Positions 9,504 through 17,000 of a stretch of DNA of 64,000 nucleotides are shown in pieces. The position numbers and the translations under genes are program-made. The DNA is from Sphingomonas albertensis (GTDB lineage: Bacteria > Pseudomonadota > Alphaproteobacteria > Sphingomonadales > Sphingomonadaceae), in contig NZ_JACONT010000014.1 in NCBI RefSeq assembly GCF_014358075.1, forward strand, positions 35,923 to 99,922, in the 5' to 3' direction. Each line of letters begins with the position of its first letter. Position 1 is the first letter of the stretch. The notes below the pieces were generated by a model, which saw only the letters and a program-made list of their open reading frames with translations, had not been told where the DNA came from and searched no databases.

Positions 9504-9691
9504 GCTTCTCCATCATCGCAGGCTCGATCGTCAGCCGCCGACCACCCCGACGACATTAGCCGCGACCCGTGCCGCAGGTCCGTCGACCGCCACGCGACCT
9601 TCTCCCGTTTCTCCCGCAATAGGGTTACATTCGCGCCGTACCGCAACGACATGAGCCCGACGGTTCGATCGACGCAAACGGAGAGACGCTG

Positions 9692-11128
9692 ATGACTGCG
9701 ACCTACGATACCAAACTCGGGCTTTATATCGCCGGCGAATGGCTGAGCGGGGACGGTCGCGACACGCGCGACGTGCTCAATCCGGCGACCGGTGGGGGGC
9801 AGGCCGCGTTGCCGCTCGCCAGCGCCGCCGATCTCGATCGCGCGCTCGAGGCGACGCAGCGCGGGTTCGTCGCGTGGCGCGCCACCCCGCCGGAAAAGCG
9901 TGCCGCGATCCTGACGCGGACCGCGCAACTGCTGCGCGAGCGCGGGGATAATATCGCGCGCATCGCCACGCTCGAACAGGGCAAGATCCAGGCGGAGGCC
10001 AAGGGCGAGGTCGCGTTCGCCGCTGCACTGCTCGATTTCCACGCCGCCGAAGGCCTGCGCGTCTATGGCCGCGTCCTGCCCCGTCCCTCGGGCACGCGCA
10101 GCCTCGTGCTTCACCAGCCGGTCGGACCGGTCGCCGCGTTTTGCGCGTGGAACTTCCCGATCATGAACGTCGTACGCAAGATCGCGCCAGCGCTCGCGGC
10201 GGGCTGCTCGATCATCATCAAGCCGTCCGAGGAAACCGCCGGCAGCGCGGTCGAAGTGCTCAAGTGCTTCCAGGATGCCGGCCTGCCCGGCGACGTCGCG
10301 CAGTGCGTGTTCGGCGTGCCCGACATGGTCTCGCGCCACCTGCTCGCCTCGCCGATCACGCGGAAACTGAGTTTCACCGGGTCGGTACCGGTCGGCAAGG
10401 CGCTGATGAAGCTGGCCGCCGATACGATGATGCGCACGACGATGGAGCTTGGCGGTCACGGTCCGGTGCTCGTGTTCGACGATTGCGATCTCGACAAGAC
10501 GCTCGATACACTGGTCGCGCACAAGTTCCGCAACGCCGGGCAGGTCTGCGTCGCGCCGACCCGCTTCCACGTGCAGGACGGTATCTATGACCGCTTCGCC
10601 GCGGGGTTTGCCGAACGGACCCGCGGCCTGAAGGTCGGCGACGGGATGGATTCGGCGAGCCAGATGGGCCCGATGGCCAATGCCCGCCGCCCCGATGCGA
10701 TCGCCGAGCTGGTCGGCGACGCGACCAGCCACGGTGCCAAGCTGCTGGCGGGCGGCGACTATGGTGGCCAGGGCGGGTTCTTCTTCCAGCCGACGGTCCT
10801 GTCCGACGTGCCACTGTCGGCACGCGCGATGAACGAGGAACCGTTCGGCCCGGTCGCCCTGCTCAGCCGCTTCGGCAGCGACGAGGATGCGATCGCCGAA
10901 GCCAACCGCCTGCCGTTCGGGCTGGCCGCCTATTGCTTCACCGAGAATGGCCGGCGCCAGAACCTGCTCGGCGATGCGATCGAGGCCGGGATGATCGGCA
11001 TCAACACCGTCCGCCTCAGCTATCCCGACAGCCCGTTCGGCGGCGTCAAGGACAGCGGCCACGGCTCGGAAGACGGACCCGAGGGCATCGCCGCGCATCT
11101 CGTCACCAAGGCCGTCCACATCAGCTGA
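9692..11128 (+). CDS. NAD(P)-dependent aldehyde dehydrogenase, succinate-semialdehyde dehydrogenase-like
   Basis: The 478-residue protein is a complete aldehyde dehydrogenase. It shows P-W-N-F-P-like F-C-A-W-N-F-P-I, the Rossmann loop F-T-G-S-V-P-V-G, the general base Glu in M-E-L-G-G-H-G-P, the nucleophilic Cys in N-A-G-Q-V-C-V-A-P, and the late E-E-P-F-G-P-V. The closest style is the GabD/succinate-semialdehyde subfamily, but the substrate is inferred. It sits directly upstream of the lanthipeptide locus, separated from it by a 570-base AT-richer gap, and is probably not part of it. Confidence 0.9.
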   Translation: MTATYDTKLGLYIAGEWLSGDGRDTRDVLNPATGGGQAALPLASAADLDRALEATQRGFVAWRATPPEKRAAILTRTAQLLRERGDNIARIATLEQGKIQAEAKGEVAFAAALLDFHAAEGLRVYGRVLPRPSGTRSLVLHQPVGPVAAFCAWNFPIMNVVRKIAPALAAGCSIIIKPSEETAGSAVEVLKCFQDAGLPGDVAQCVFGVPDMVSRHLLASPITRKLSFTGSVPVGKALMKLAADTMMRTTMELGGHGPVLVFDDCDLDKTLDTLVAHKFRNAGQVCVAPTRFHVQDGIYDRFAAGFAERTRGLKVGDGMDSASQMGPMANARRPDAIAELVGDATSHGAKLLAGGDYGGQGGFFFQPTVLSDVPLSARAMNEEPFGPVALLSRFGSDEDAIAEANRLPFGLAAYCFTENGRRQNLLGDAIEAGMIGINTVRLSYPDSPFGGVKDSGHGSEDGPEGIAAHLVTKAVHIS

Positions 11129-11701
11129 TCGCGGCTCCGCGGCTTCTACCTCCAACGAACGCGACCTGCCGGAAAATGCCGAACCGGCGATACTGGCAGG
11201 TCGCCCCCCACACCGCGACTCCGGCCGAACACCGGGCGGTATAGCTCCATATCAGCGCAATACTGCCACCCCTGCCCCACGATCAGGGCCATTCCGGGTC
11301 TTGAGCGCTTGGCACCACCCAGTCTCAATTCTGAAACTTTTATTTGCCGATCAAGCATAGCTATCTGTGCTTACGACAGAACTTGTCCATCTCGGATGCT
11401 TTGCGCCAAATACAATCGAATTTGGTTCAATTGCCAATTGCGGCGAAATCCCAATCGGATCATGAAGCTGCTAGGTCAAGAATCATAGAACAACAGTATT
11501 TGATTCATTGACGACTGATTAACTAAATCTCAGTCTACCCAATTGTCATTAGAGTCAAGATCCGACTTTTACTCTTGGATTCTATTCAGAAGATCAGTGC
11601 ACCAATACGTGCTGCTGGTTGCGGCGACCTGTGCCTTGGCAAAACAGCCCCCACGATCGCCTCATCGCTCCGGATATTCCGGAAACATAGGAGAAGGCGC
11701 T
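11129..11701 (+). promoter_or_regulatory. AT-richer leader region upstream of the lanthipeptide precursor
   Basis: This gap has no supported gene. Its base composition falls sharply below the surroundings: over 11461-11580 I count 44 G or C in 120 bases, against about two-thirds in the flanking genes. It contains GAATCA and TGATTC inverted arms at about 11481-11507 and a CAATTGCCAATTG direct repeat near 11430. A strong ribosome binding site (GGAGAAGG) at 11690-11697 fixes the precursor start. It most likely carries the promoter and regulator sites of the RiPP operon. I cannot place a -35/-10 pair with confidence. Confidence 0.55.
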
Positions 11702-12676
11702 ATGACTGGTTATGCTCAGAATTATCTCGGTGGCTCCGTTCAGCAACGATATGGCGGCGGCAGCCCCGGGGTCGGTTGCCCGATCATAACGGCTACCATC
11801 TTGTGCACGATCGGCGTGGACACGGCGGTCGGCGCAGGAGCCGGCACCCCGGGCTGCAAGGATGTGATGTGGACCGCAGGCTGCACCTTTGCCGGACAGC
11901 AGGCAGCAGCGGTGGATTGCGGTAACGTGCTGACGACGCTCGTCTGTACGCTCGGTGCGCCGCAAGCGCCCCCTTCACCCACGGGTGCAGTTGGGTGCGT
12001 GCAACTCGCAATGAGCTTGGGCTGCACGTTCCAGGGCGGACAGGGTGTCGGGAAGCAGGCGGCCGGCTATGGCGCGGCGTGCGGCAACGTGCTCACCACG
12101 CTGGCATGTACGCTCGATGCGCAGGCTCCCGCGGCAGGGGACGCGATGTGCGTCACACTCGTCACTGCACGACCGACCTGGTGCGCACCGGTACCTGCCG
12201 GCGCCGGCAGCGACGCACAGCTGGCGGATTGCAAGCACGTCATGTGGACGGCGGGCTGCACGTTCGCGGGACAACAGGCGAACGCGGTCGAATGCGTCCA
12301 GCTCCTGACCACGACCCTCTGCACGCTGGGCGCTGCGCAGCCGGCCGCGGCGGTGGATTGCGGCAACGTGCTGACCACGCTGGCCTGCACGCTGGGTGAC
12401 GAGCAGACCGGTGCGCTGGGTGCGGCACCGGGATGCAAAGACGTGCTGTGGACCGCAGGGTGCACGTTCCAGGCCGCTGAATCGGTCGCCGATTGCGGGC
12501 ATGTCCTGACGACCCTCGCCTGCACGTTGGTGGCGGTTCCCGAGGAAAACGTCGCGGCCACGGATTGCAAGCACGTCATGTGGACGGCGGGCTGCACCTT
12601 TGCCGGCCAACCGCAGGCAGCCGAGGTCGAACTCGACTGCAAGCATGTCATGTGGTCGGCGGGCTGTACCTTCTGA
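11702..12676 (+). CDS. Multi-core lanthipeptide-type precursor with 13 Cys-bracketed modules
   Basis: The 324-residue product starts at the ATG behind GGAGAAGG; the frame is open further upstream but that part lies in the AT-rich leader. Residues 1-25 (Tyr/Gly/Gln-rich) are a short putative leader. Then come 13 modules beginning at Cys 26, 52, 73, 99, 127, 150, 177, 198, 220, 245, 265, 289 and 313. Twelve fit C-x8-C-T-[F/L/I], with Thr or Ser always at module position 7; the sixth (Cys150-Cys161) is deviant. Two subtypes alternate: C-[KG]-[DH]-V-x-W-T-A-G-C-T-F-like and C-G-N-V-L-T-T-L-A-C-T-L-like. Spacers of about 8-16 residues are Ala/Gly/Gln-rich and nearly free of Cys; the last module ends at the stop codon. 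With kinase, HopA1 and LanC genes downstream, I infer a RiPP precursor whose Thr/Ser are dehydrated and joined to Cys. A metal-binding Cys-rich protein is the main alternative. Confidence 0.82.
   Translation: MTGYAQNYLGGSVQQRYGGGSPGVGCPIITATILCTIGVDTAVGAGAGTPGCKDVMWTAGCTFAGQQAAAVDCGNVLTTLVCTLGAPQAPPSPTGAVGCVQLAMSLGCTFQGGQGVGKQAAGYGAACGNVLTTLACTLDAQAPAAGDAMCVTLVTARPTWCAPVPAGAGSDAQLADCKHVMWTAGCTFAGQQANAVECVQLLTTTLCTLGAAQPAAAVDCGNVLTTLACTLGDEQTGALGAAPGCKDVLWTAGCTFQAAESVADCGHVLTTLACTLVAVPEENVAATDCKHVMWTAGCTFAGQPQAAEVELDCKHVMWSAGCTF
11777..12673 (+). repeat. Intragenic tandem modules of the precursor
   Basis: Thirteen copies of a 36-base core (42 in the sixth) with spacers of variable length. Some copies are nearly identical in DNA, for example those beginning at 12230 and 12566, which suggests recent duplication within the gene. 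Others have drifted at synonymous and spacer sites. Confidence 0.9.
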
Positions 12677-12690
12677 TCGATACCCGAACG

Positions 12691-12720
12691 CCGCCGCCCC
12701 TTACGGGTCGGCGGTTCTTC
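12691..12720 (+). terminator. Hairpin with short T-rich tail between precursor and enzyme genes
   Basis: CCGCCG and CGGCGG arms, with an inner CCC/GGG pairing around TTAC, are followed by TTCTTC and shortly by TTTT. It sits 15 bases after the precursor stop codon. It could be a partial terminator that lets precursor mRNA outnumber enzyme mRNA, or a 3' stabiliser. Confidence 0.65.
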
Positions 12721-12749
12721 GCAGTTTTCCCTCGCATATGGCAGGCCGC

Positions 12750-13895
12750 ATGGACCCGATCGTCACGCGCAATCTCATCCGCTACCTGACAGGCAAGGGC
12801 CTGATCGACCGCGCGGGAATCGTCGATGGCGGCATGGTCCTGACGATGAGCCGCAGCCGCAACCGGTTCGTGATGCTCAAGCAGCGGAACGGCCCGGCGT
12901 ACTTCATCAAGCAGGCGATCGAGACCGAGCCCGGCACGCGCGAGACGATCGCGCGCGAAGCGGAGGTCTACCGCGGCGCCTTCGGCGACGAACGCCTGCG
13001 CCCGCTCCGCGATCTCCTGCCGCAGTTCCGGCTCCACGATGCCGAGCAGGGCATATTGATCAACGATCTGATTCCGGACAGCGAGACGCTGACCGCGGTC
13101 CACCGCAAGCTCGGGACCTGCCCGGTCGATCTCGCCGCACGACTGGGGACCGCCCTGTCCACCTATCACGCGATCCGCTTCGTCGAAGGCGCACCGCAAG
13201 CTGCGCTGTTCCCTCAGCAATCGCCCTGGATTCTACGGCTCCACGGCGAGGCGGATGTCAGCGGCATGCGGCGCAGTCCGGCGGCATCGGCGCTCCTCGA
13301 CATCTTGCTCGCGGCACCCGGTGCGGGGGCGATGCTCGGCGAACTGCGCGACGGGTGGAAACGCGATACGCTGATCCATACCGACATGCGCTGGGAGAAT
13401 TGCCTGCTCGCACCGAAGGGCGCAGCGCTGGCCGACCGCCGACTCTACATCATCGACTGGGAGCTGGCCGACATCGGCGATGCGGCGTGGGACGTCGGCA
13501 GCATGCTGCAATCCTATCTCGCCTTCTGGATCGGCTCAATGCCCGCCGGATCGGATCCGGCCGCGCTGTTCGCGGGCGCGACCGTGCCGCTCGCGTCGGT
13601 CCAGCCGGCGATTGCGGCGTTCTGGGCCGCGTATATTACCGCCAGCGACGCCTATCGGGGCGACGCACCGGGATTCCTTAAACGCTGTATCGGCATGTTG
13701 GCCGCACGCATGATGGTGACCGCGTTCGAGCGTAGCGCCTGGAGCCAGACGACCGATCCGATCGCCATTCTGCTCGCCCAGACCGCGCTGAACATCCTCG
13801 CCGATCCGGACAGGGTGGCGGAGGAATTACTGGGCATCGTCGATCCGGGGGGCCCCGTGGTTGACCGCGTGCTCAACCAGGCAATCGCAGCATGA
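12750..13895 (+). CDS. Phosphotransferase-fold kinase of the lanthipeptide locus (class V LanK-like)
   Basis: The 381-residue protein has the aminoglycoside-phosphotransferase/choline-kinase fold: Y-F-I-K-Q with the ATP-binding Lys near residue 54, an E-A-E-V-Y helix, the catalytic loop H-T-D212-M-R-W-E-N217, and the metal-binding I-I-D236-W-E-L-A-D-I-G-D. In class V lanthipeptide and thioamitide clusters a kinase of this fold phosphorylates Ser/Thr of the precursor before elimination. Here it follows the precursor by about 75 bases and its stop overlaps the HopA1 gene start (ATGA). The start is uncertain: 12750 has a weak AGG nearby, and 12738 is in frame. Classical antibiotic or sugar kinase activity is possible but less likely in this context. 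Confidence 0.82.
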   Translation: MDPIVTRNLIRYLTGKGLIDRAGIVDGGMVLTMSRSRNRFVMLKQRNGPAYFIKQAIETEPGTRETIAREAEVYRGAFGDERLRPLRDLLPQFRLHDAEQGILINDLIPDSETLTAVHRKLGTCPVDLAARLGTALSTYHAIRFVEGAPQAALFPQQSPWILRLHGEADVSGMRRSPAASALLDILLAAPGAGAMLGELRDGWKRDTLIHTDMRWENCLLAPKGAALADRRLYIIDWELADIGDAAWDVGSMLQSYLAFWIGSMPAGSDPAALFAGATVPLASVQPAIAAFWAAYITASDAYRGDAPGFLKRCIGMLAARMMVTAFERSAWSQTTDPIAILLAQTALNILADPDRVAEELLGIVDPGGPVVDRVLNQAIAA

Positions 13896-14890
13896 CCGGC
13901 ACCACGAGCGAACTCGCCCCCTTCGTCGCGGCGCTGCGGATCGGCGACGACGGCGCGCTCCTCCTCGACGACGTGTCGGTCGGGCGCGTCAGCGGCGTGG
14001 TGACCGAAGACACGCTGGCGACCGCCCTGATGCCGGTGGTCTACGAACATGCCTATGCCCGGGTGTTCCCCAGGGACGATGCCGTCGCCGCGGTCGACCC
14101 CGCCGACCTGACGATCGCCCTCGAACGCGCCAATACCAGCCGATCGCGCGCCGAACAGGGATGGATCTTCAGCGGGAGCGACACCGGCGGCAGCGTGCTG
14201 GCCACGCGCCACGGCCGCACCCGTCGGTTCGTGCCCGGCCAGTTCCTCGCCATCGACGGTGTCATGCCGATGCCGAAGGGAAGCGCGCTGGCGGTGCAGA
14301 TCGCGGGCGGATCGACCACCGCGCAACCCGGCTTCTATTACGCGTTCGGCGAAGCGTTTCGCGACGTCAACGATCTCGCGCCGATGGTCCGCTTCTACTG
14401 GAACGTGCGGATCGGCGGCGCGGTCGATCTGGTGACCGGATTGACCGCGCTGCTCAACCGCTACCGGATACCGTTCGATTTCAAGATCGTCGTGCGCAGC
14501 GCCGATTACACCCGTCGCGACAACGCGGTGCTGTATGTCGCACAGCACCTGTTCCCAGCGGTATCGACGGTCCTCCTCGCGGCCTACCCCGCCTTCGCCG
14601 CGTTGCTCGACGACTCCGTGCCGCTGTTTGCCAGGCGCCTGGCACCCGGGCTGGGCTTCGCCGAGGATCCCGGCAACCGCGAGAGCTTCGGCATGGCCCG
14701 CAGCCGCCTGGTCGCCCAGACGCTCGCCGCGTCGCGGGCCGATGACGGTTTCGCCGCGCCGATGTTCGCCGCAACGCTGACGGCAAAGATCGCGGAGGCC
14801 GGCCTGCGCGCCGACGCCCTGTGGCTCAACGCCGGGTCCGACGACCAGTACGACGTTCCCCCAATGCTCTCGCAGCAGGCGATACAGTGA
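13892..14890 (+). CDS. HopA1-family protein, predicted phospho-Ser/Thr lyase (class V LanY-like)
   Basis: The 332-residue protein resembles the HopA1 effector family, which also includes the lyase component of class V lanthipeptide and thioviridamide-type clusters. Family-like segments are G-F-Y-Y-A-F-G-E-A-F, V-R-F-Y-W-N-V, then L-L-N-R-Y-R-I-P-F-D-F-K-I and Y-T-R-R-D-N-A-V-L-Y-V-A. By analogy it would remove phosphate from phospho-Thr/Ser to leave dehydroamino acids. It has no signal peptide and no type III secretion context, arguing against an effector role. Its ATG overlaps the kinase stop, and its stop overlaps a GTG start of the LanC gene, so the three are translationally coupled. I recognise the family by sequence style, not by alignment. 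Confidence 0.78.
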   Translation: MTGTTSELAPFVAALRIGDDGALLLDDVSVGRVSGVVTEDTLATALMPVVYEHAYARVFPRDDAVAAVDPADLTIALERANTSRSRAEQGWIFSGSDTGGSVLATRHGRTRRFVPGQFLAIDGVMPMPKGSALAVQIAGGSTTAQPGFYYAFGEAFRDVNDLAPMVRFYWNVRIGGAVDLVTGLTALLNRYRIPFDFKIVVRSADYTRRDNAVLYVAQHLFPAVSTVLLAAYPAFAALLDDSVPLFARRLAPGLGFAEDPGNRESFGMARSRLVAQTLAASRADDGFAAPMFAATLTAKIAEAGLRADALWLNAGSDDQYDVPPMLSQQAIQ

Positions 14891-16242
14891 CCATGAACCC
14901 CCTCTATCTCGCAACCGCCTTCGATATCGGCACCAAGCTCGCGCGCGATGCGGTGTGGCATGATGCGCGGTGCAACTGGTTCGGTCCGGTCCATGAGGAT
15001 TTCACCGGCACGCAGGTGCTCGGTTGCGGCACGATGGGTCCGACCTTGTACGATGGTACCGCCGGTATCGGTCTGTTCCTCGCGCGACTGCACCGGGCGA
15101 CGGGCGATCCGCTGGCGGCGCGCACCGCCACCGGCGCGATCGCGCATGCGCTCGACCGCGCGGCCGATATCCCCGACGCGCTCCACCGTGGGTTCTACAC
15201 CGGGTTTCTCGGGATCGGCTATGCGGCGATGCAGGCCGGCTCCGCGCTCGATCGCGAGGACCTCGTCGCGCAAGGCCTGGCGATGGTCCACCGCGCGGTG
15301 GCGTTGTCGCCGGAGGGGCGCGTCGCGATCGACGTGATGTCCGGAAATGCCGGCGCCATCCCCGTATTGCTTGCCCTGGGCGCGGCCCATGACGCGCCTT
15401 CGCTCACCGAGGCTGCGATCGTCGCAGGGGACCGCCTGCTCGACGGCGCGGAGACCAGCGACCGCGGCCTGTCCTGGAACGCGATGGGCGAGATGGCCGA
15501 ACTGGTCGATCTATCCGGTCTGTCGGACGATCTGGTCGCGGACTTTCGCGCGCAACGCCGCCCCAATCTGACCGGCCTGTCGCACGGCGCGGGCGGGGTC
15601 GGCTGGGCGCTGCTCGAACTTGCCGCAGTGACCGAGGACGATCGGTTCGCCGCCGCGGGACGCGCCGCGTTCGCCTATGAAGACAGCTGGTTCGACGCCG
15701 CGAGCGACCAATGGCCGGACCTGCGCAGCCACGATGCAGGCAAGCCGCTGGGCGCCGCACCCGCCGCGTGGTGCCACGGCGCGGTCGGCATCGGTCTCGC
15801 GCGCATTCGGGCCTTCGACCTCACCGGCGACGCGACGATGCGCCTGGCGATCGAGTCCGCCTTGCGGATCACCGCCCGATCGGTGATCGGCCAGCTCGCG
15901 CGCAGCAGCTGCAACTATTCGCTGTGCCACGGTGCGGCCGGCGATGCGGAACTGTTCCTGAGTTGGACCACGGCTAGCGGCGATGCCGAGGCGCGAACGA
16001 TCGTCGACGAAATCGCCCGACACGGGGTCGACACCTATGGCGCAACCGGCCGCCCCTGGCCGTCGGGCACGCCCGGCGCCGGCGAATCCCCCAGCCTCAT
16101 GCTGGGCCTAGCCGGCACCGGCCACTTCTACCTTCGGGCGTTCGATCCCGCGGCGACACCGTCGGTCCTGCTACTGGCCCCGTCCTCGGCAAACCCCACC
16201 GTCAATCGATCGCCTACCCGATCGCCGGAGTTCGCCGGCTAA
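14887..16242 (+). CDS. LanC-family lanthionine cyclase
   Basis: The 451-residue protein has the seven Gly-rich helical repeats of the LanC toroid: Y-D-G-T-A-G-I-G, G-F-L-G-I-G, S-G-N-A-G, S-H233-G-A-G-G-V-G, C296-H-G-A-V-G-I-G, C347-H348-G-A-A-G and L-G-L-A-G-T-G. Cys296, Cys347 and His348 match the zinc ligands known from NisC, where zinc activates substrate Cys thiolates for addition to dehydroalanine or dehydrobutyrine. It is a stand-alone cyclase, not fused to a dehydratase as in classes II-IV. The GTG at 14887 overlaps the HopA1 stop and has AGG upstream; ATG 14893 is the alternative. A Pro/Ser/Thr-rich tail of about 35 residues follows the last repeat. Confidence 0.92.
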   Translation: MTMNPLYLATAFDIGTKLARDAVWHDARCNWFGPVHEDFTGTQVLGCGTMGPTLYDGTAGIGLFLARLHRATGDPLAARTATGAIAHALDRAADIPDALHRGFYTGFLGIGYAAMQAGSALDREDLVAQGLAMVHRAVALSPEGRVAIDVMSGNAGAIPVLLALGAAHDAPSLTEAAIVAGDRLLDGAETSDRGLSWNAMGEMAELVDLSGLSDDLVADFRAQRRPNLTGLSHGAGGVGWALLELAAVTEDDRFAAAGRAAFAYEDSWFDAASDQWPDLRSHDAGKPLGAAPAAWCHGAVGIGLARIRAFDLTGDATMRLAIESALRITARSVIGQLARSSCNYSLCHGAAGDAELFLSWTTASGDAEARTIVDEIARHGVDTYGATGRPWPSGTPGAGESPSLMLGLAGTGHFYLRAFDPAATPSVLLLAPSSANPTVNRSPTRSPEFAG

Positions 16243-16261
16243 AGCATCTCACAACGTTTTT

Positions 16262-16280
16262 GCTAACAATTCTCAATAGC
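16262..16280. promoter_or_regulatory. Fur-box-like palindrome upstream of the PepSY/ApbE operon
   Basis: The 19-base site, read on the minus strand as GCTATTGAGAATTGTTAGC, agrees with the classical Fur box at 13 of 19 positions and is itself an imperfect palindrome with GCTA/TAGC ends. It lies 31 bases before the first start codon of an operon typical of iron-responsive regions. It also lies just behind the lanC stop codon. Confidence 0.5.
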
Positions 16281-16310
16281 CTTGATTCCCGTTCGGCGAC
16301 GCGATAGGCG

Positions 16311-16988
16311 GTGGCGGTGAACACGCCCCAGTCTCTCATCTCCCGGGGATCCGCCCCACCGCCCGTCGCCGCCAAGCGAAAGCGCAAATGGCGGGGCTGG
16401 TGGCTCAAGCAACTGCACACTTGGCACTGGATCAGCGCGGCGTTGTCCCTGGTCGGCATGCTGCTGTTCGCGATTACCGGCATCACGCTCAACCATGCCG
16501 CGATGATCGGCGCCAAGCCGGTCGTGGTCGAAAAGACGGAAATGCTGCCGGCGCCGCTGCTCCGCATGCTGACCGCACCGCACGCCGCCGATGCGCCACT
16601 CCCGCTGCCGGTCGCGAAGGGAATAGTCGCCGCGATCGGTCTCGATCCCGCAGGCAAGCCGGTCGAATGGTCCGACACCGACGCCTATGTCGCGCTGCCC
16701 CGTCCCGGCGGCGATGCCTGGGTCAGCATCGCGCGCGCGACCGGTCGGATCACCGCCGAGACGACCGATCGCGGCTGGATCTCGTACCTCAACGATCTCC
16801 ACAAGGGACGCAATGCCGGCGCAGCGTGGAGCTGGTTCGTCGACATCTTCGCGGGCGCGTGCATCCTGTTCACGCTGACCGGGCTGCTTCTGTTGCAGCT
16901 TCACGCGCGCCATCGACCGGCAACCTGGCCGATCGTCGCCGCCGGGCTCGCCATTCCCGTCCTGCTCGCCATCCTGTTTATCCATTGA
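16311..16988 (+). CDS. PepSY-domain membrane protein
   Basis: The 225-residue protein starts at GTG (16311, or 16317) and has a basic N terminus (K-R-K-R-K-W-R-G-W-W). This leads to L-K-Q-L-H-T-W-H-W-I-S and a first membrane helix, a PepSY-like extracytoplasmic region, then L-N-D-L-H-K-G-R and two more helices near residues 175-225. Such short PepSY-TM proteins sit with TonB receptors and ferric-reductase-like genes and are thought to aid reductive iron handling at the inner membrane. It heads a four-gene operon with DUF2271, DUF4198 and ApbE genes and is preceded by a Fur-like site. Confidence 0.85.
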   Translation: MAVNTPQSLISRGSAPPPVAAKRKRKWRGWWLKQLHTWHWISAALSLVGMLLFAITGITLNHAAMIGAKPVVVEKTEMLPAPLLRMLTAPHAADAPLPLPVAKGIVAAIGLDPAGKPVEWSDTDAYVALPRPGGDAWVSIARATGRITAETTDRGWISYLNDLHKGRNAGAAWSWFVDIFAGACILFTLTGLLLLQLHARHRPATWPIVAAGLAIPVLLAILFIH

Positions 16989-17000
16989 GGGGGTCCTGCC

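Noticed and set aside
9440..11155. Long open frame antisense to the aldehyde dehydrogenase
   Set aside because: It is the complement of a clear enzyme gene, with Arg/Asp/Gly-biased composition, no motifs, and overlap with the tRNA-Glu gene. Typical high-GC shadow.
11543..11701. Upstream extension of the lanthipeptide precursor to an ATG at 11543
   Set aside because: No ribosome binding site there, the segment lies in the AT-rich leader, and the ATG at 11702 has an excellent GGAGAAGG.
11702..12676. Repeat Cys-rich protein as a metallothionein or zinc-ribbon protein
   Set aside because: Fixed Thr/Ser at position 7 and Thr at 11, hydrophobic cores and the kinase-HopA1-LanC neighbours fit thioether chemistry better. 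Kept as an alternative, not excluded.
13892..14890. HopA1-family product as a type III effector
   Set aside because: No secretion genes nearby, and it is translationally coupled to kinase and LanC genes, which matches the RiPP lyase branch of the family.
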